Assembly: GCA_031127225.1 (NCBI GenBank)
Contig: JARIEV010000018.1
Span: 1-34,851, forward strand
DNA from: Gemmatimonadota bacterium
GTDB lineage: Bacteria; Gemmatimonadota; Gemmatimonadetes; Gemmatimonadales; Gemmatimonadaceae
DNA length: 34,851 nt
Direction: 5' to 3'
The notes beneath the pieces were generated by a model that worked only from the letters and a program-made list of their open reading frames with translations, was not told the origin of the DNA and did not search any database. The translations under genes were made by a program, and so were the position numbers. This document shows, piece after piece, positions 8,666 to 15,329 of this stretch (the stretch's first letter is position 1; every line of letters begins with the position of its first letter).

Positions 8666-9049
8666 TTACGGGCGCTTGGCCACCAGCTCGATCTCCACCG
8701 ACGCATTCAACGGCAGGCCGGCCACCGCCACCGTGGTGCGGGCCGGGAACGGCGCCGTGAAGCGCGTGGTGTAGGCCGCGTTCATGGCGGCGAAGTTCGC
8801 CATGTCGGTGAGGTACACGTTGCACTTGATCACGTCGTCCATCGTCAGGCCGGCGTCTTCCACCACCGCCTGCAGGTTGTCGAATACGCGGTGCGTCTGG
8901 GCGGTCACGTCGCCGTCGATGAGCTGCGTCGTGGCCGGGTCGATGGGCGTCTGACCCGAGCAATACAGCAGATCGCCGGCCCAGACGGCATGCGAGTACG
9001 GGCCGATGGCGGCGGGGCCGCGCGGGCTGAAGGCAGCGGAACGGGGCAT
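8666..9049 (-). CDS. ridA: RidA family enamine/imine deaminase
   Basis: RidA (YjgF/YER057c family) hydrolyses reactive enamine and imine intermediates, such as 2-aminoacrylate made by PLP enzymes and imines made by amino-acid oxidases. The 127-residue product is of standard length. It shows AIGPYSHAV near the start, LYCSGQTPIDP, DVIKCNVYLTDMANFAAMN, and FPARTTVAVAGLPLNASVEIELVA at the end. This last block contains the conserved arginine that binds the substrate carboxylate and the glutamate of the active site. The frame stays open far upstream, but the ATG at 9049 is where homology begins. It diverges from the HDOD-GAF gene with 96 bp between, which contain a perfect palindrome. Elsewhere in the window (14018-15238) lies an amino-acid-oxidase-like gene whose products RidA could clear. 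Confidence 0.93.
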   Translation of the reverse strand: MPRSAAFSPRGPAAIGPYSHAVWAGDLLYCSGQTPIDPATTQLIDGDVTAQTHRVFDNLQAVVEDAGLTMDDVIKCNVYLTDMANFAAMNAAYTTRFTAPFPARTTVAVAGLPLNASVEIELVAKRP

Positions 9050-9091
9050 GAAGGATCGGGTGGAGGGAAACCGGGATCGTGCGTCTGACGT

Positions 9092-9107
9092 CGGATTGTA
9101 CAATCCG
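9092..9107. promoter_or_regulatory. Perfect 16-bp palindrome, possible symmetric bidirectional promoter or operator
   Basis: CGGATTGTACAATCCG is identical on both strands. It lies midway between the divergent ridA (start 9049) and HDOD-GAF (start 9146) genes. Each strand reads TACAAT, a five-of-six match to the -10 consensus, pointing at its own gene with room for a leader of roughly 35-40 nt. It could be a promoter with overlapping, oppositely directed -10 elements, a dimeric repressor site, or both. No good -35 is visible on either side. Confidence 0.55.
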
Positions 9108-9145
9108 GCGCAAGCGGCCACGACCAGCTGCCGATACCTCCACGT

Positions 9146-10885
9146 ATGACCGTTCCCGCCCTGCACCTGCCCGTCGCTGCTGACGCGCCCGACGACAATC
9201 CTGTCCGGGCGCGCCTCGGGCGCATTCTCGGGGGGAGCGATTTCCCGGCGTTGTCCAAGCAGATCATCGAGATGATCTCGTCGCTCGATGAGGATGGCAA
9301 TTCGCTGCAGCGGCTGGCCAATGTGGTGCTGCGCGAATACAGCCTCACGCTCAGTGTGGTCCGCACGGCTAACAGTGTGCACTACCGGCGGTCGGGGCGC
9401 GCCATTCAGAGCGCCACGCACGCCATGATGATGCTGGGCGCGAAAACCGTGCGGCAACTGGCCAGCAGCCTCCTGCTCTTCGAGAACTTTCACCGCCGCT
9501 CCCCGGCGCTGAAGGAGCTCATGCTGCTGTCGCTGCTCACGGCCAACCACGCGCGGGAAGTGGCCAATGTGCTGGGCCTGCAGGAGCCCGAGGAAGCGCA
9601 CCTCTGCGGCATGTTCCGCAACCTCGGCGAGGTCCTCATCGCCTGTCACTTCGCCGAGGACTACGCGCGGATCCAAGCGATGATGCGGGATGATGGCGCG
9701 ACGGAGTCGGGTGCCACCAAGGCGGTGCTGGGGTTTGCGTTCGGCGACCTCGGGGTGGAGGTCGCGAGCCAGTGGGGAATGCCGGAGTCCGTGGTGCAGG
9801 GGATTCGCGCGCGCGCGGCCTCGTCGGTGTCGCGGTCGGCGTCGATCACCGCCTTCAGTCACGATCTGACCTACGCGCTGTATCACCGGGAGCACGCGGG
9901 CAACGCCGGGGCGGCCGCCCTCGAGGTGGTGCTCGAGCAGCACGCGGCGCGCATCAAGCTCACCCGCGAGCAGCTCAGGGCGGTGGTCGCGGCCGCCTTG
10001 CACGAGACGCGCGAGATTTTCTCAAGCCCGCACATTCCCACTGATCGGCTGCGGTTCCGGCAGCTGAGCGACGGCGCCACGGCGGCCCTTGGCGGGGCGA
10101 CCCTCGCCACGGGCGAATGGCAGGCCACGGTGCAGGATGCGGGCGAGAGCGATGCCACTGACCTGCGGCACCGGCTCCGGCTGGAACTCGAGGGCGCGGC
10201 TGACGCCCTGTCCGGGACGTCGCTGAGCGACGTGCTCTTGCTGGGGCTCGAGGCAGCGCTACGCGGTGGCCCGTTCGATCGCGTGATGATGTGCGTGGTC
10301 GATGCCGATCGCGGCCGGCTGGTGGCCCGGTCGGGACTCGGCGAGGGGATCGACGCGCTGATGCCGCACTTCGACTTTCCGATGACGATGCGTGGGGGGC
10401 CGATCGTGCTGGCCACCCAGCAGCGTCACGCCCTCTACGTTCCGGCCGACCGGCCGATGAACGTGGCGGAGGCCCGCTGGGCGTCGTCGCTGGCGGTGGC
10501 CCAGTTCGGCGTGTTTCCCGTGGTCGCGGGCGGCAAGATCGTGGGGTGCCTGTACTGTGACCGCACGGTCGGATCGCCGCTGGCTGCCGTCTTACCCGAC
10601 CGCGCCACGCTGCGGTACCTGAAGTCGCTCACGGATCTGGTGGTCACGGCCATCGGGTCGCGCCGCCGGTTGCCGGCGGGTGCCGTCTCACCTGCCCAAG
10701 GTGTCCCGCTCGCCGTCGTGGCCGGGACCTTCAGTGCCGAAGAAAAAGCGGATCTCGTGGTCCGGCTGCTGCAGGGGGCGGCGCCGGAGGCGCTGTCACA
10801 GGAGCAGGGTGTTCCGGTGTCGGAGCTGGCGGCCTGGCGTGCCGACTTCCTGGCGGGGGCGATCGCCCGATTGGGGCAGTCGTAA
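9146..10885 (+). CDS. HDOD-GAF signalling protein with C-terminal HTH-like segment
   Basis: The 579-residue protein has three parts. Residues about 30-230 form a HDOD domain, an HD-related fold without the metal-binding HD pair. It is recognisable from FPALSKQIIEMISSL, the NVVLREYSLTLSVVRTANS block, AIQSATHAMMMLGAKTVRQLASS and HLCGMFRNLGEVLIA. Residues about 355-505 resemble a GAF sensor domain (VLLLGLEAALRGGPFDRVMMCVVD, later FGVFPVVAGGKIVGCLYCD). The last 50 residues (about 529-575), starting FSAEEKADLVVRLLQG and containing EALSQEQGVPVSELAAWRA, resemble the helix-turn-helix of transposase OrfA-type proteins. The protein is probably cytoplasmic. HDOD proteins usually act in signalling, often with cyclic-di-GMP or kinase pathways; the ligand here is unknown. 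A hybrid histidine kinase gene lies 760 bp downstream. Confidence 0.85.
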   Translation: MTVPALHLPVAADAPDDNPVRARLGRILGGSDFPALSKQIIEMISSLDEDGNSLQRLANVVLREYSLTLSVVRTANSVHYRRSGRAIQSATHAMMMLGAKTVRQLASSLLLFENFHRRSPALKELMLLSLLTANHAREVANVLGLQEPEEAHLCGMFRNLGEVLIACHFAEDYARIQAMMRDDGATESGATKAVLGFAFGDLGVEVASQWGMPESVVQGIRARAASSVSRSASITAFSHDLTYALYHREHAGNAGAAALEVVLEQHAARIKLTREQLRAVVAAALHETREIFSSPHIPTDRLRFRQLSDGATAALGGATLATGEWQATVQDAGESDATDLRHRLRLELEGAADALSGTSLSDVLLLGLEAALRGGPFDRVMMCVVDADRGRLVARSGLGEGIDALMPHFDFPMTMRGGPIVLATQQRHALYVPADRPMNVAEARWASSLAVAQFGVFPVVAGGKIVGCLYCDRTVGSPLAAVLPDRATLRYLKSLTDLVVTAIGSRRRLPAGAVSPAQGVPLAVVAGTFSAEEKADLVVRLLQGAAPEALSQEQGVPVSELAAWRADFLAGAIARLGQS

Positions 10886-10893
10886 CGACCGGG

Positions 10894-11478
10894 CTATCGC
10901 GCGCGATACCGCCGGGCGGCCAGTACACCGGCCACGAATCCCCCTAAGTGGGACTGCCAGCTGATCCCCGCCTGCCCCGGTGCGATGCCGAGGACCAGGC
11001 CGCCCCACACCGCCGCCACGAGGACGCTGAGCGCGATGCTCCCAATGCTGCGCGCGTACCAGCCGCCCAAGAGCAGAAAGCCGAAGTAGCCGAACACCAC
11101 GCCGCTGGCGCCGATGTGCACGGAGCCGGGCGCCCCCAGCAGCCACGCCGTGAGCCCTGAGCCCAGCATCGTGAGCAGGGTGACGGGGAGGAAGTGACGC
11201 CGATCGCGCACCATCACCAGCCAGCCCATCGCCAAGAACGGCACGGTGTTCGCCACGAGATGCGCCAGATTGGCGTGCAGAAACGGCGCAAACAGAATCC
11301 CACGCAGTCCAGACTGCGTGCGCGGTACCACGCCGTACGCCATCAGCGCCCCGCCGGTGACCCCGTTGACCGCGAATGTCGTCCACGTGGCACCGACGGT
11401 GCCAGCGAGCGTCGTCACCTGTGATCGGACGGTGCGGGTGAGGTGCCGCGCGCGGCGCGTGACCGGAGATGATGGCAT
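10894..11478 (-). CDS. Rhomboid family intramembrane serine protease
   Basis: Rhomboids cut transmembrane segments of other proteins inside the inner membrane. The 194-residue product shows the catalytic pair: Ser125 in HIGASGVVFGYFGF and His177 in SWQSHLGGFVAGVLA. It also has the conserved FLHANLAHLVANTVPF block, whose H-x-x-x-N residues shape the oxyanion site. About six hydrophobic segments are visible, so this is a minimal six-helix bacterial rhomboid. The ATG at 11478 follows the family pattern of a short cytoplasmic N-terminus. The frame is open to 11634, but the added sequence looks non-coding. The stop lies 8 bp from the end of the convergent HDOD gene, so the two 3' ends almost touch and no separate terminator fits between them. 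Substrate unknown. Confidence 0.92.
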   Translation of the reverse strand: MPSSPVTRRARHLTRTVRSQVTTLAGTVGATWTTFAVNGVTGGALMAYGVVPRTQSGLRGILFAPFLHANLAHLVANTVPFLAMGWLVMVRDRRHFLPVTLLTMLGSGLTAWLLGAPGSVHIGASGVVFGYFGFLLLGGWYARSIGSIALSVLVAAVWGGLVLGIAPGQAGISWQSHLGGFVAGVLAARRYRAR

Positions 11479-11646
11479 TCGTCGTTGTCGGCGTGCGAGT
11501 CGGAAACTCCAGACAGGAACTCTCCCTAGGAAATATGCGCCGGTGATGACCGATCGTTCATCGTCCGCGACTGGCGAAACGCCATCCGGCTCCCTAGACT
11601 CGCGCATTGTATGCCGTCGCGGCTTCTCGTTCATTGACCGGTCAGG

Positions 11647-13581
11647 ATGTCACTTCTCACTCGCTCCACGATCCACGCCCTCGCGCTCGAGAACGGCCTG
11701 CCGTTCGCCGTGCTCGTGGAGCGCGCCTCGGGCGAAGTGGTGCTGGTCAATGAGCCCTTCCGGACCCTCTTCGGGCTGGCCGACGACGCGCTGACCGACG
11801 ATCCGCTGCGGGCCGCGGCGGCCACCTTCGAGGATCCGGCCGCGTTTCTGGCTGGCAACGCCGACCCCACGGCCATGCGACGCGACCGGTTGCGGCAACG
11901 CAACGGCTGCACCATCGAGCGTCAGGTCCGCGCGGTGTTCGAGGATGGGCACATTGCCGGCTGGGTCTGGTCGTGCACCGATGTCACGGCTGACGAAGAC
12001 GCCCTCGCCCGCATCGCGCGGGTGACCGAGTTCTACCGAGTCGTGCTGGATGCGTTGCCGGCGAACCTGGCGGTGTTTTCGCCTGAGGGCATTTACGAAT
12101 ATGTCACGCCGAGTGCGATCGCCGATCCGGCGGTGCGCGAGTGGATTATCGGCAAGAACGACGAAGAGTATGGGGTGTTTCGTGGCTTGCCCCCCGCCGT
12201 GTCGCAGCAGCGGGTGCAGCGTATCCGCGACTGCACCGAACGCGCGGAATCGCGCACGTTCGAGGAATCGTTCACCTCGCGGACCGGCGAGCCGCGGCAT
12301 TTCCGGCGCTACGTGTCGCCCGTGATCGACACGAATGGTACCGTGCGGCACGTGCTGGGATACGGACTCGACATCACCGAGCAGCGTATCACGGAAGAGC
12401 AGCTGCGCCAATCGCAGAAAATGGACGCCGTCGGTCGCCTCGCCGGCGGCGTGGCGCACGATTTCAACAATCTCATCACGATCATCGCCGGGTACGCGGA
12501 TTGTCTGCGTGAAGAGATTGAGCTCACGGACGAGCGCCAGCAGCTGGTCGAAGGGATTCTCGATGCGGGCGAACGGGCGTCGGAGCTCACGCGTCAGCTG
12601 CTGTCGTTCAGTCGCCGTGCCGTCGTCGAACCACGCGTGATCAGCGTCAATGCGGTCGTGGAGGACACGATGCTGCTGCTGCGCCGACTGCTCGGGGAAA
12701 ACATCATCATGCAGCTCGCGCTGACCGCGTCACCGACGACCGTCCGCGCCGACGCCGGCCAGCTCAAGCAGGTGCTGATGAATCTGGCCGTCAACGCACG
12801 TGATGCGATGCCTTCAGGCGGGACGCTCACGCTCACGACCGTGCGTCGCCAGCTCGAGTCGCCGGCGGACGCCGCGGCGCTGCATCTCCCGGTCGGCGAC
12901 TACATCGAGTTGAAGGTCACCGACACCGGCGTCGGCATGTCGGAGGATGTGCGCTCGCATCTGTTCGAGCCGTTCTTCACCACGAAGCCGGTGGGGAAGG
13001 GCACGGGCCTTGGCCTCTCCATGGTGTACGGTATTGTGACGCAGGCCGGCGGGCAGCTGCAGGTGGACAGCACGGAGGGCGTGGGGTCGAGCTTTCGCGC
13101 GCTCTTGCCGGCGTTGCCGGAGGATGTGGTCCCCGTCGATGACACCACGGTCGTCCCTGCCCGCGCGCTCCATCACGGCACCGAAACATTGCTGGTGGCC
13201 GAGGACGAAGCCGGTGTGCGTGATTTCATCGCCCGCACGCTCACGCGACTTGGCTACACGGTGCTGGCAGCGGATTGCGGTGCCGCGGCCGTGCGCTTGG
13301 CGAGTGAGCACGCCGGGACGATCGATCTTTTGATCGCCGACGTGGTGATGCCCGATTTCGGCGGTCGTCCACTGTGGGATGCCTTGAGCGCCGCGCGTCC
13401 CGACTTGCGGGTGCTGTTCATCAGCGGCTATTCCGACGACAATACCATGGCGGGACTGACGTCGACGGCGGAAGCCTTCATGCACAAGCCGTTCGGTGTT
13501 GATGCGCTGGGCGCGCGGGTGCGTGCGCTGCTCGACGCGTCTGCGGAGCGCACGGCCGAGAGTCCGCTGACGCCACGCTGA
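11647..13581 (+). CDS. Hybrid sensor histidine kinase with PAS domains and C-terminal receiver
   Basis: The 644-residue protein has no transmembrane segment and no signal peptide, so it is a cytosolic sensor. Residues about 10-115 and 125-250 are PAS-like (the second ends GYGLDITEQRITEE). The dimerisation helix carries the phospho-acceptor His271 in GGVAHDFNNLITIIAGY. The ATPase domain has the N-box around Asn383 (NLAVNARDAM), DTGVGM, FEPFFTTK and GTGLGLSMVYG. A receiver domain at about 513-632 carries Asp565 (LLIADVVMPD) and Lys614 (MHKPFG). The HDFNN type H-box is typical of orphan hybrid kinases, where phosphate passes from His271 to the attached receiver. No partner regulator with an output domain is adjacent, unless the nearby HDOD-GAF-HTH protein serves. 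It diverges from the rhomboid gene across 168 bp. Confidence 0.96.
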   Translation: MSLLTRSTIHALALENGLPFAVLVERASGEVVLVNEPFRTLFGLADDALTDDPLRAAAATFEDPAAFLAGNADPTAMRRDRLRQRNGCTIERQVRAVFEDGHIAGWVWSCTDVTADEDALARIARVTEFYRVVLDALPANLAVFSPEGIYEYVTPSAIADPAVREWIIGKNDEEYGVFRGLPPAVSQQRVQRIRDCTERAESRTFEESFTSRTGEPRHFRRYVSPVIDTNGTVRHVLGYGLDITEQRITEEQLRQSQKMDAVGRLAGGVAHDFNNLITIIAGYADCLREEIELTDERQQLVEGILDAGERASELTRQLLSFSRRAVVEPRVISVNAVVEDTMLLLRRLLGENIIMQLALTASPTTVRADAGQLKQVLMNLAVNARDAMPSGGTLTLTTVRRQLESPADAAALHLPVGDYIELKVTDTGVGMSEDVRSHLFEPFFTTKPVGKGTGLGLSMVYGIVTQAGGQLQVDSTEGVGSSFRALLPALPEDVVPVDDTTVVPARALHHGTETLLVAEDEAGVRDFIARTLTRLGYTVLAADCGAAAVRLASEHAGTIDLLIADVVMPDFGGRPLWDALSAARPDLRVLFISGYSDDNTMAGLTSTAEAFMHKPFGVDALGARVRALLDASAERTAESPLTPR

Positions 13582-13603
13582 GTGGCGTGGCGCTGATCGC
13601 CAC
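13571..13603 (+). terminator. Two adjoining hairpins at the end of the kinase gene
   Basis: CGCCAC-GCTGA-GTGGCG (13571-13587) and GTGGCG-CTGAT-CGCCAC (13587-13603) are two 6-bp hairpins that share one base and contain the same arms in opposite order. The first includes the TGA stop. They may fold as tandem hairpins or as one alternative structure. No T-tract follows. Confidence 0.5.
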
Positions 13604-13900
13604 CGCGCGATCGGTGCGCGGCCAAGCCGTGCGGCGAGCATACCGAGCCCACCGAGGGCCACGATCGTGGACCCGAACACCAGCGGCGTGAGAGTTCGTG
13701 AATCCCAGCTCGTCGCGGGCATGCGCCCCGAGTGCATTGTGCGCGGTGAGCTCCATGGCCACGTGCCGCGCCGGTTGTGCGGCAGTAACGCCCACCACGA
13801 GACTACTGGTGGAAATCAGTCCATCGTTCGCACCGAGGACGGCCGCGCGCAACCAGCCGATGCTGCTGCTCTTGTGCGTTTCGGTATGGATGGCGGACAT
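13585..13900 (-). pseudogene. Remnant of a VIT/CCC1 family iron-manganese transporter gene
   Basis: Reading down from the ATG at 13900 gives SSSIGWLRAAVLGANDGLIS and TSSLVVGVTAA, the hallmark N-terminus of VIT1/CCC1/DUF125 transporters. It jumps directly to MELTAHNALGAHARDELGF, which in intact proteins lies roughly 80-100 residues later. After this the frame shifts: the other frame gives LTPLVFGSTIVALGGLGMLA ARLGRAPIA, the last membrane helix of the family. The gene therefore has at least one large internal deletion and one frame break, and its end runs into the hairpins behind the kinase gene. Intact members have about 230 residues and load iron or manganese across a membrane. This copy cannot make a working transporter. 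It fills most of the 436-bp space between the kinase and oxidase genes. Confidence 0.75.
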
Positions 13901-14017
13901 GGACGGACCGGAAATGGTCGAGGTGACGGCGACTGCAGTAACCAAAATGCCAGAACACGGATGACGCGGAGCCACTCGGAAACTACACGGATACGCCAAC
14001 GTCTCCGGTCATGACCG

Positions 14018-15238
14018 CTAGATCACGTTCCGCTCCACCAGCGGTGCGTTCGCCGCGATCCGTTCGAGTCCGAGCGGCGACACGTCCAGCGTGTGATACG
14101 ACCCCGTCGCGATCAACTCGGCCATGCCAAGCCCTACCGCCGGCGCCTGCTGCAGCCCATGACCGGAGAATCCGGCGGCGACGAATACGTTGTCGGTGCC
14201 GGGGAGCCGACCGACCAGTCCGTTCTGATCGAAGGTGTTGTATTCGTAGTACCCCGCCCACGAGCTCGTCACCCGTAACGCGTCGAACTGGGGTACGCGC
14301 TCGGCCAATCGCGGCCACAACCACTCCTCGAAGAGGCCGTGGTCCACCTGATCGAGCGGCGCATCGTCGATATCTTCGCCGCGCGGCGGTGCGCCACAGA
14401 GGAACTGCCCCGTGTCGCCGTCGGGACGGAACCAGAACCCGCTGGGGTCGATCACCAGCGGACAGCCCGGCAGCGGCCCGCCGGCTTGCAGGGCAAACAC
14501 ATCGCGCTTGCGGGCGCGGATGGGTAGGTCGAAGCCGAGCGCGGCCGCGACCGGCGAGGACCATGCGCCGGCGGCGATGAGCACCGCGTCGGCGGCGATG
14601 CGGTCGCCCTGTCGCGTGATGACCGAGTGTACCATGCCATCGTGCACCGTGAAATCGACGGCCTCCGCTTCCACGAAGCGTGCACCATGCGCGATGGCGT
14701 GCTGCCGGAACGCCTGGAGCGCGGAATAACCGTCGAACCAGCCTTCCCCGCTCGTGGCCGTTGAAAGCCCCAACGAGCTCAGCGTGATCTGTTCCGTGGA
14801 GAGCCATGGGAAGCGTGCCGCGAGGTCGTGTGGCGACAACAGGGCGACCGCGGCACCGCAGCGGGCTTGCAGCGCCTGATTCTCCTCCAGCACGCGGGCA
14901 CCGGCGTCGGTGGCGAGATACAGGTAGCCCGGTTCCACCAGGCCGATGCCCGGGCGATCAGCGCCCACGGCCAGCCGCTCGCCGATGTCGCGGTAGAAGG
15001 CCAGGCTCTGCTGCGAGATGCGAATGTTGATCTCGGTGGAGAACTGCTGCCGGATGGCACACACCGACAGCGCACTCGAGGCCTTCGCGTAGGAGGCATC
15101 GCGCTCGAGCACGGTGGCGCGCATACCGTACCGCGCGGCGAGAAATGAGGCGGTGGCGGCGCCCATCACCCCCCCACCGATGATCACGACGTGCACGGAT
15201 GGGTCCAGCTGCTGGTTCCGCATGGCGTCTCGGGACAT
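14018..15238 (-). CDS. FAD-dependent oxidoreductase, DAO family
   Basis: The 406-residue product begins with a dinucleotide-binding fold: HVVIIGGGVMGAATASFLA (GxGxxG) and ATVLERD with the acidic residue that binds the ribose. The central part (SGEGWFDGYSALQAFRQHA, AIAHGARFVEAEAVDF) and the C-terminal NVFVAAGFSGHGLQQAPAVG block are typical of the D-amino-acid oxidase/glycine oxidase/sarcosine oxidase superfamily, FOXRED1-like branch. The protein should oxidise a secondary amine or amino acid to an imine, passing electrons to oxygen or a quinone; the substrate cannot be read from sequence. There is no signal peptide, so it is cytoplasmic. The ATG at 15238 is taken because the FAD motif follows after about 15 residues; 15223 is an alternative. 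It diverges from a secreted D-aminoacylase-like gene, which suggests a common substrate path. Confidence 0.9.
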   Translation of the reverse strand: MSRDAMRNQQLDPSVHVVIIGGGVMGAATASFLAARYGMRATVLERDASYAKASSALSVCAIRQQFSTEINIRISQQSLAFYRDIGERLAVGADRPGIGLVEPGYLYLATDAGARVLEENQALQARCGAAVALLSPHDLAARFPWLSTEQITLSSLGLSTATSGEGWFDGYSALQAFRQHAIAHGARFVEAEAVDFTVHDGMVHSVITRQGDRIAADAVLIAAGAWSSPVAAALGFDLPIRARKRDVFALQAGGPLPGCPLVIDPSGFWFRPDGDTGQFLCGAPPRGEDIDDAPLDQVDHGLFEEWLWPRLAERVPQFDALRVTSSWAGYYEYNTFDQNGLVGRLPGTDNVFVAAGFSGHGLQQAPAVGLGMAELIATGSYHTLDVSPLGLERIAANAPLVERNVI

Positions 15239-15278
15239 AGAATCCCAAGATGCTGCCGTATCATTCCGTCGAACAGGC

Positions 15279-15306
15279 CCACGCGGCCCGGCCGTGGTCC
15301 ACGCGG
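15279..15306. promoter_or_regulatory. Direct repeat CCACGCGG with 20-bp period in a divergent promoter region
   Basis: CCACGCGG occurs at 15279-15286 and 15299-15306, exactly 20 bp apart (about two helical turns), in the 91-bp space between the divergent oxidase and amidohydrolase genes. Such spacing suits two regulator subunits bound on one face of the DNA. The repeat is short and GC-rich, so chance is possible. Confidence 0.3.
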
Positions 15307-15317
15307 GTGTCCACCCC

Positions 15318-15323
15318 CATACT
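15318..15323 (+). promoter_or_regulatory. Candidate -10 element CATACT for the amidohydrolase gene
   Basis: CATACT ends 6 nt before the ATG at 15330. That start is firmly supported by the signal peptide that follows. There is no Shine-Dalgarno sequence in between, so a leaderless message is likely if this hexamer is the -10. Confidence 0.4.
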
Positions 15324-15329
15324 CCAATC

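Noticed and set aside
13585-13900. The VIT-like sequence as a short functional protein
   Set aside because: The two recognisable parts lie in different frames and about half of the membrane core is missing.
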